DNA of 64,000 nt. It comes from Andrena cerasifolii (lineage: Eukaryota; Arthropoda; Insecta; Hymenoptera; Andrenidae). The stretch is from positions 13,033,433 through 13,097,432 of the forward strand of contig NC_135120.1 of assembly GCF_050908995.1 (NCBI RefSeq). The letters run 5' to 3'. Under the pieces are notes generated by a model. That model was not told where the DNA came from, searched no databases, and was given only the letters and a program-made list of their open reading frames with translations. How positions within the stretch are numbered: position 1 is the first letter of the stretch; every line of letters starts with the position of its first letter. This document shows, piece by piece, positions 60,570-64,000 of this stretch. The position numbers and the translations under genes are program-made.

Positions 60570-62100
60570 TTACCTTACGTGTCGTAACATACCTACGCTT
60601 AGTTGAAAAGATCTATGCCGCATTACTGGAGAAAAGTTGACGCCAGTGTCACCAGCAAGATCGTCGCGTCGCGTCACGTCGGTTTTCCAAGGAAACGACC
60701 CGCGGTCACGACACGATCGCGAGTAAAACGGTCATTGTACTCGAAAAAATGTGAACCACGCTCGCCGGCTTGCTCGTTTTCGTCCACCTAACCATCTCCA
60801 GATCTTTATAGCGTCATTAAACCTCGCCTCGAAAGATGACCCGTCCTCCTTCTGGATGCTGTTCACCGGACTACCCGCGTCCTTCCACCTATTCCTCACG
60901 CGCTAGGACCCGCGTGAGAACTAGACCATCCTTTCATCGTCGCGTTGTTCCGTCTTTCTGTTACCACGAAACTGCCTAAACTAACAGCCCCGACCCGATT
61001 TCAAGCTCGCTGTACCGGTACCTACTTTCCCTCGTACCAGAACGGCACGATAAAGGAATAGTTGCTACCAGGAGGTCCTAATAGGCCTCATCGCTGGAAG
61101 AATCGAGAAACCGGCTGACTTGCTGTTCAGCGTACTTTTTGATCCAAGGTGTTAAAACTTTTACGGGATCTCTGGAATTAAACGAGAACGATGAATTTGG
61201 GCATTTTGCTTGGGTGACTGTTGGTAGAATCGATCGAAATGAGGAAAGTTATCCTAATGTATGGCCGCTCGTGGGCAAATACAGGTAGAAAGGATCGAGA
61301 TTCGCTATTCGGTGGTTCGCTTGCCGCGGTGCATCGTGTACGTCGTCCCTTGGAGTCCGAGTTCGGTGGTAGGAGACGGTGGATCGTGGATCGTGGATCG
61401 TGGATCGAGCCGCTCGGTGGTACCGGCGGGGCCAAGTCGGAGCACAGACCGAACAAAGGTCACCAGGGTCGTTGCACCCGTAGGTAGGGCATATCTCGAC
61501 GATGCCCCTAGCTCGCTACGCTGTGAATGCCTGTACCTGTACCTGTGTCTGTGGCTACTATGCATGTGCTTGTACTTGTACCCGTACCCCGTACTCGAGC
61601 TCGTACACCGCGCCGCGCCGAACCTCCGTTGCACTGCACTGCCTTTAAAAAAATCTGCTCTCGCTTCACCTCGCGCTACCTTCCCTCCCTGCGTACCGAG
61701 ATGCCTTGGCTTTGCGCGCACCAGAGTCGAGCATTATCTGGATAAAAAATTATTTAAATAACGGTCGAAAACACGCTCGACGCTGACGAAAGTTATTCGT
61801 AGCTTTATTCGAAGGCTTCGAATAAAAGATAAAGCTGCGAATGAGAAATGTAATCGACGCTACGAGTGAAACCTTTGAATAAAAGAATGTTCCTTATTCG
61901 TCGGATAAATCCTCATTGAATAAACTTATTTCTTCAAATAAATCGAATCACGAGAAAAGTTTTTCTCTCTTATTCGTTATTTAAGATTTTTATTTAGATT
62001 AACTTTCTGCTCAACTAAAAAAATAGGTAGGAATGAAATAATGTAGGCGTTTGTTTGGCCCATAGGCGAGGCTCCGTTACGTCGAGTTCAGAAGAGAGGA
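60570..62100. other. Intergenic, with GGATCGT repeat and an AT-rich patch
   Basis: A GGATCGT tandem (about four units) lies at 61380-61406. About 61745-62035 is AT-rich and repeats TTATTCG/CGAATAA words, including the near-palindrome CTTTATTCGAAG / CTTCGAATAAAAG at 61803-61827. No gene was recognised. Confidence 0.5.
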
Positions 62101-62114
62101 ATCTCGGGGAATCG

Positions 62115-62180
62115 ACTGAGGCGGCTGAGCACTGGCCAGCGCGCAGCGGATCCGAAGATCGTGGGTTAGAGTCTCCTTGC
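62115..62180 (+). repeat. tRNA-like sequence, possible SINE head or tRNA relic
   Basis: GGCTGAGCACTGG (62123-62135) resembles an A box. GGTTAGAGTCTCC (62164-62176) resembles a B box (GGTTCGANTCC) with one key change. The 28 bases between are compatible with tRNA geometry, and GGATCCGAAGATC sits where an anticodon arm would be. No acceptor stem pairing was confirmed, so it is probably a SINE head or pseudogene rather than a working tRNA. Confidence 0.4.
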
Positions 62181-62803
62181 TTTTTCGAGGCTCCCTCTTA
62201 GCTAGAAGCGAAATTTAGCTTCTCCGAGCAGGGCCCTTCAGTGCAGGTACATACAAGTATGTATAGTTATCCAAGTTCACGAACCGTCCAGCTTTTTCGC
62301 TACCGGCCAATCGGGTTTATCAATTATCAGCCACATCGAGAGAACTCTGTTCCGAACTCTACTTAACGGAGCGCCTCCTGCTAATGGAAGAGCGAAGTGA
62401 ATAGGTACATAAATACAGTCCCGAAGGACCACGAAGGACTTTCGATTGTGACCATTCGCGCAAATAGGGTAGGTAGGAAGGAGTTTTTATTTCGATACGC
62501 GGTTATACCTAACGCTGCACCGCGGGAGGTGCACGATTCGAGAGAATCTAGCGCTGTACCGAAGAAAAGAAGCAACCTAAAAGAGAAAGGGGAAGAGAAA
62601 GAAAGCTGGTAAAGGACAAAGGACCCTGTGAAAAAAGAGAAAGATCATAGGGAAAAAGGCACGGTGGTGGTTGCCGGGTCCCGAAGACACGAGTTGTGGT
62701 AACAAAGGGCAATCTTATCTCTCGCACGCATCAAAACCGGAACACGAGCCGACATAGCGAACATATTCAACATACCGCGGGCCACATAGCGTACAGTGTA
62801 CAG
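62181..62803. other. Intergenic
   Basis: No gene or element was recognised. TAGGTAGG occurs at 62469-62476. Confidence 0.55.
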
Positions 62804-63941
62804 TAGGGTGGACCTTAGTTACTCTTGGTGAAAATTTTTTGCAAAATTTTCTTCACACCGCCCCCTAAAATTGTTCCATTGGGTGGAAGAATAATTCCCG
62901 TACCAGATGAAGTTGATCGGATAAGAGGAAGACGTGGCGCATTCGCGTTAAAGTTGCTATAAATGTGAAATTTTGTATGAACGAAAAGGTGCCTGTGCAG
63001 AAAATATTTATAATGATGGTTAAACGTACTTTTTGTGCACAAATATTTAGGATAATAGTGCTACAGTATGATTTTTCCAACGTAATAAGTAATTAATATT
63101 TATATCTTTTTAATTAGGTATATTAAATGTTACGTATTTTATTGAAAGTGAGCATTCTTATAATTTCTTTCTTACATTATTTACAAGTTAATGATGATAT
63201 TAATCTCAAACATGGAGGAATGTTCGACAATAATATTTTATATCTAATAAGAAGATAATATTTTTAATACGAAAGGTGAATATTATGTCCAAAATAGGCG
63301 AAGAAAAGAAACATTTTGAAGAAACAGACACTTTTTGATACTCGCGTCTATAAACAATTTACAAATTTTTCATTAACGATTTTTTTTTGTGTCTGTATAG
63401 CGCTTTCGGTAATCGGATACTATTTGCATTATAATTTATTTTTCCTCTTCATTTCGCGCGAGTGCATTATTAAACTGTTGTATCAGTTTGACTCCTCGTT
63501 CGGCAGAATCGTTAACTATTTCTAAAGATTTTTTTCTGAGTGAATACAACATACAGTGCCAGAATAAATCTTTTTGGTATTTATTAAGCTACTCTTATAT
63601 TATCGAAGCAAAATTAAAAAGAATTTGTTTAATTGCCTTAATTGTCAGTTAGTCTTAGCGTAAAGTAGTCTTAGTTCGTACAAAAAATCAATACTAAATA
63701 AGTAAAGAATTATGTTATAGTCCTGAAAATATAAAATATTTCATTGAAATTTTCAGAACCACGCTATTCTCTACGCTTAGCGCGCGGTTACGTCTATTTC
63801 AAAACTTCACATGCGATGCACCACATCTTCCCGACGTTTAATCGATCTCAAATTTTGTACAAATTATTTTTTCATCAAATGGAACAAAATTAGGGGGCGG
63901 TGTGCAAAAAATGTTATGGTCGAAAAATAAGGTCCATCCTA
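62804..63941. mobile_element. TAGGGTGG-family element, copy B
   Basis: The left end TAGGGTGGACCTTAG and the reverse complement of the right end TAGGATGGACCTTAT are close matches. The terminal blocks match copy A (18272-19423): for example AAATTGTTCCATT near the left and TAAAATATTTCATTGAAATT near the right. The interior is AT-rich without a coding frame. TACAGTGTACA occurs on both flanks (62792-62802 and 63945-63955). Confidence 0.78.
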
Positions 63942-63968
63942 GTCTACAGTGTACACACTTACACAATA

Positions 63969-63997
63969 CATATAGATATAGGTATAGGTATAGGTAT
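63969..63997. repeat. (TATAGG)n short tandem repeat
   Basis: About four TATAGG/TATAGA units at the window edge. This is not the insect telomere repeat TTAGG. Confidence 0.8.
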
Positions 63998-64000
63998 GTC

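Noticed and set aside
63969..63997. Telomere-like repeat at the window edge
   Set aside because: The unit is TATAGG, not the insect TTAGG, and the run is only about four units.

Overview
This window looks like chromosomal DNA from an insect, most likely a hymenopteran (bee, wasp or ant); the order-level guess is an inference. Only one host protein-coding exon can be supported. It is the first coding exon of the COUP-TF nuclear receptor seven-up (svp), on the minus strand at 2913-3300. It ends at a GTAAGT donor that splits the P-box of the DNA-binding domain. Positions 1-2912 are therefore the start of svp intron 1. Everything above about 3300 lies upstream of the svp start codon: a GC-rich leader/promoter zone with long GA and CT tracts (3301-5500), then close to 60 kb with no recognisable host gene. 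Long flanking deserts are common around developmental transcription factors.

The upstream desert is a GC-rich background broken by AT-rich islands. Most of those islands resolve into transposable elements when their ends are read. (1) Elements bounded by TTAA, the piggyBac-type target: 12239-12861 and its inverted relative 45522-46248, 32051-32338, 37680-38637, 48953-49701 and 54718-55163. (2) Elements whose terminal repeats begin with TA: the TAGGGGAGA group (30264-30684, 31702-32426, and a half copy from 7548) and the TAGGGTGG group (18272-19423, 47954-48378, 62804-63941). (3) hAT-like elements: 11700-13534 with 36-bp ends, and 16574-17372 with an 8-bp palindromic target duplication. (4) Foldback elements: 50944-51681 and 55776-56361. 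(5) Three 5'-truncated non-LTR retrotransposons, all on the minus strand: 22633-23400, 28062-28969 and 43324-44635. (6) A relic of a Cys-rich transposase tail at about 60012-60344. Several are nested, which gives a relative order of insertion.

The short motif TAGGTA/TACCTA, often as TAGGTAG or TACCTAGGTA, recurs very often throughout, including just inside svp intron 1. TAGGTAG is one of the TAGteam heptamers bound by the early embryonic activator Zelda in Drosophila, so the motif could be regulatory or could be a simple genome-wide sequence habit. No rRNA, CRISPR array, operon or prokaryotic feature was seen. Apart from svp exon 1 and the retroelement and transposase fragments, no long reading frame resembles a known family.
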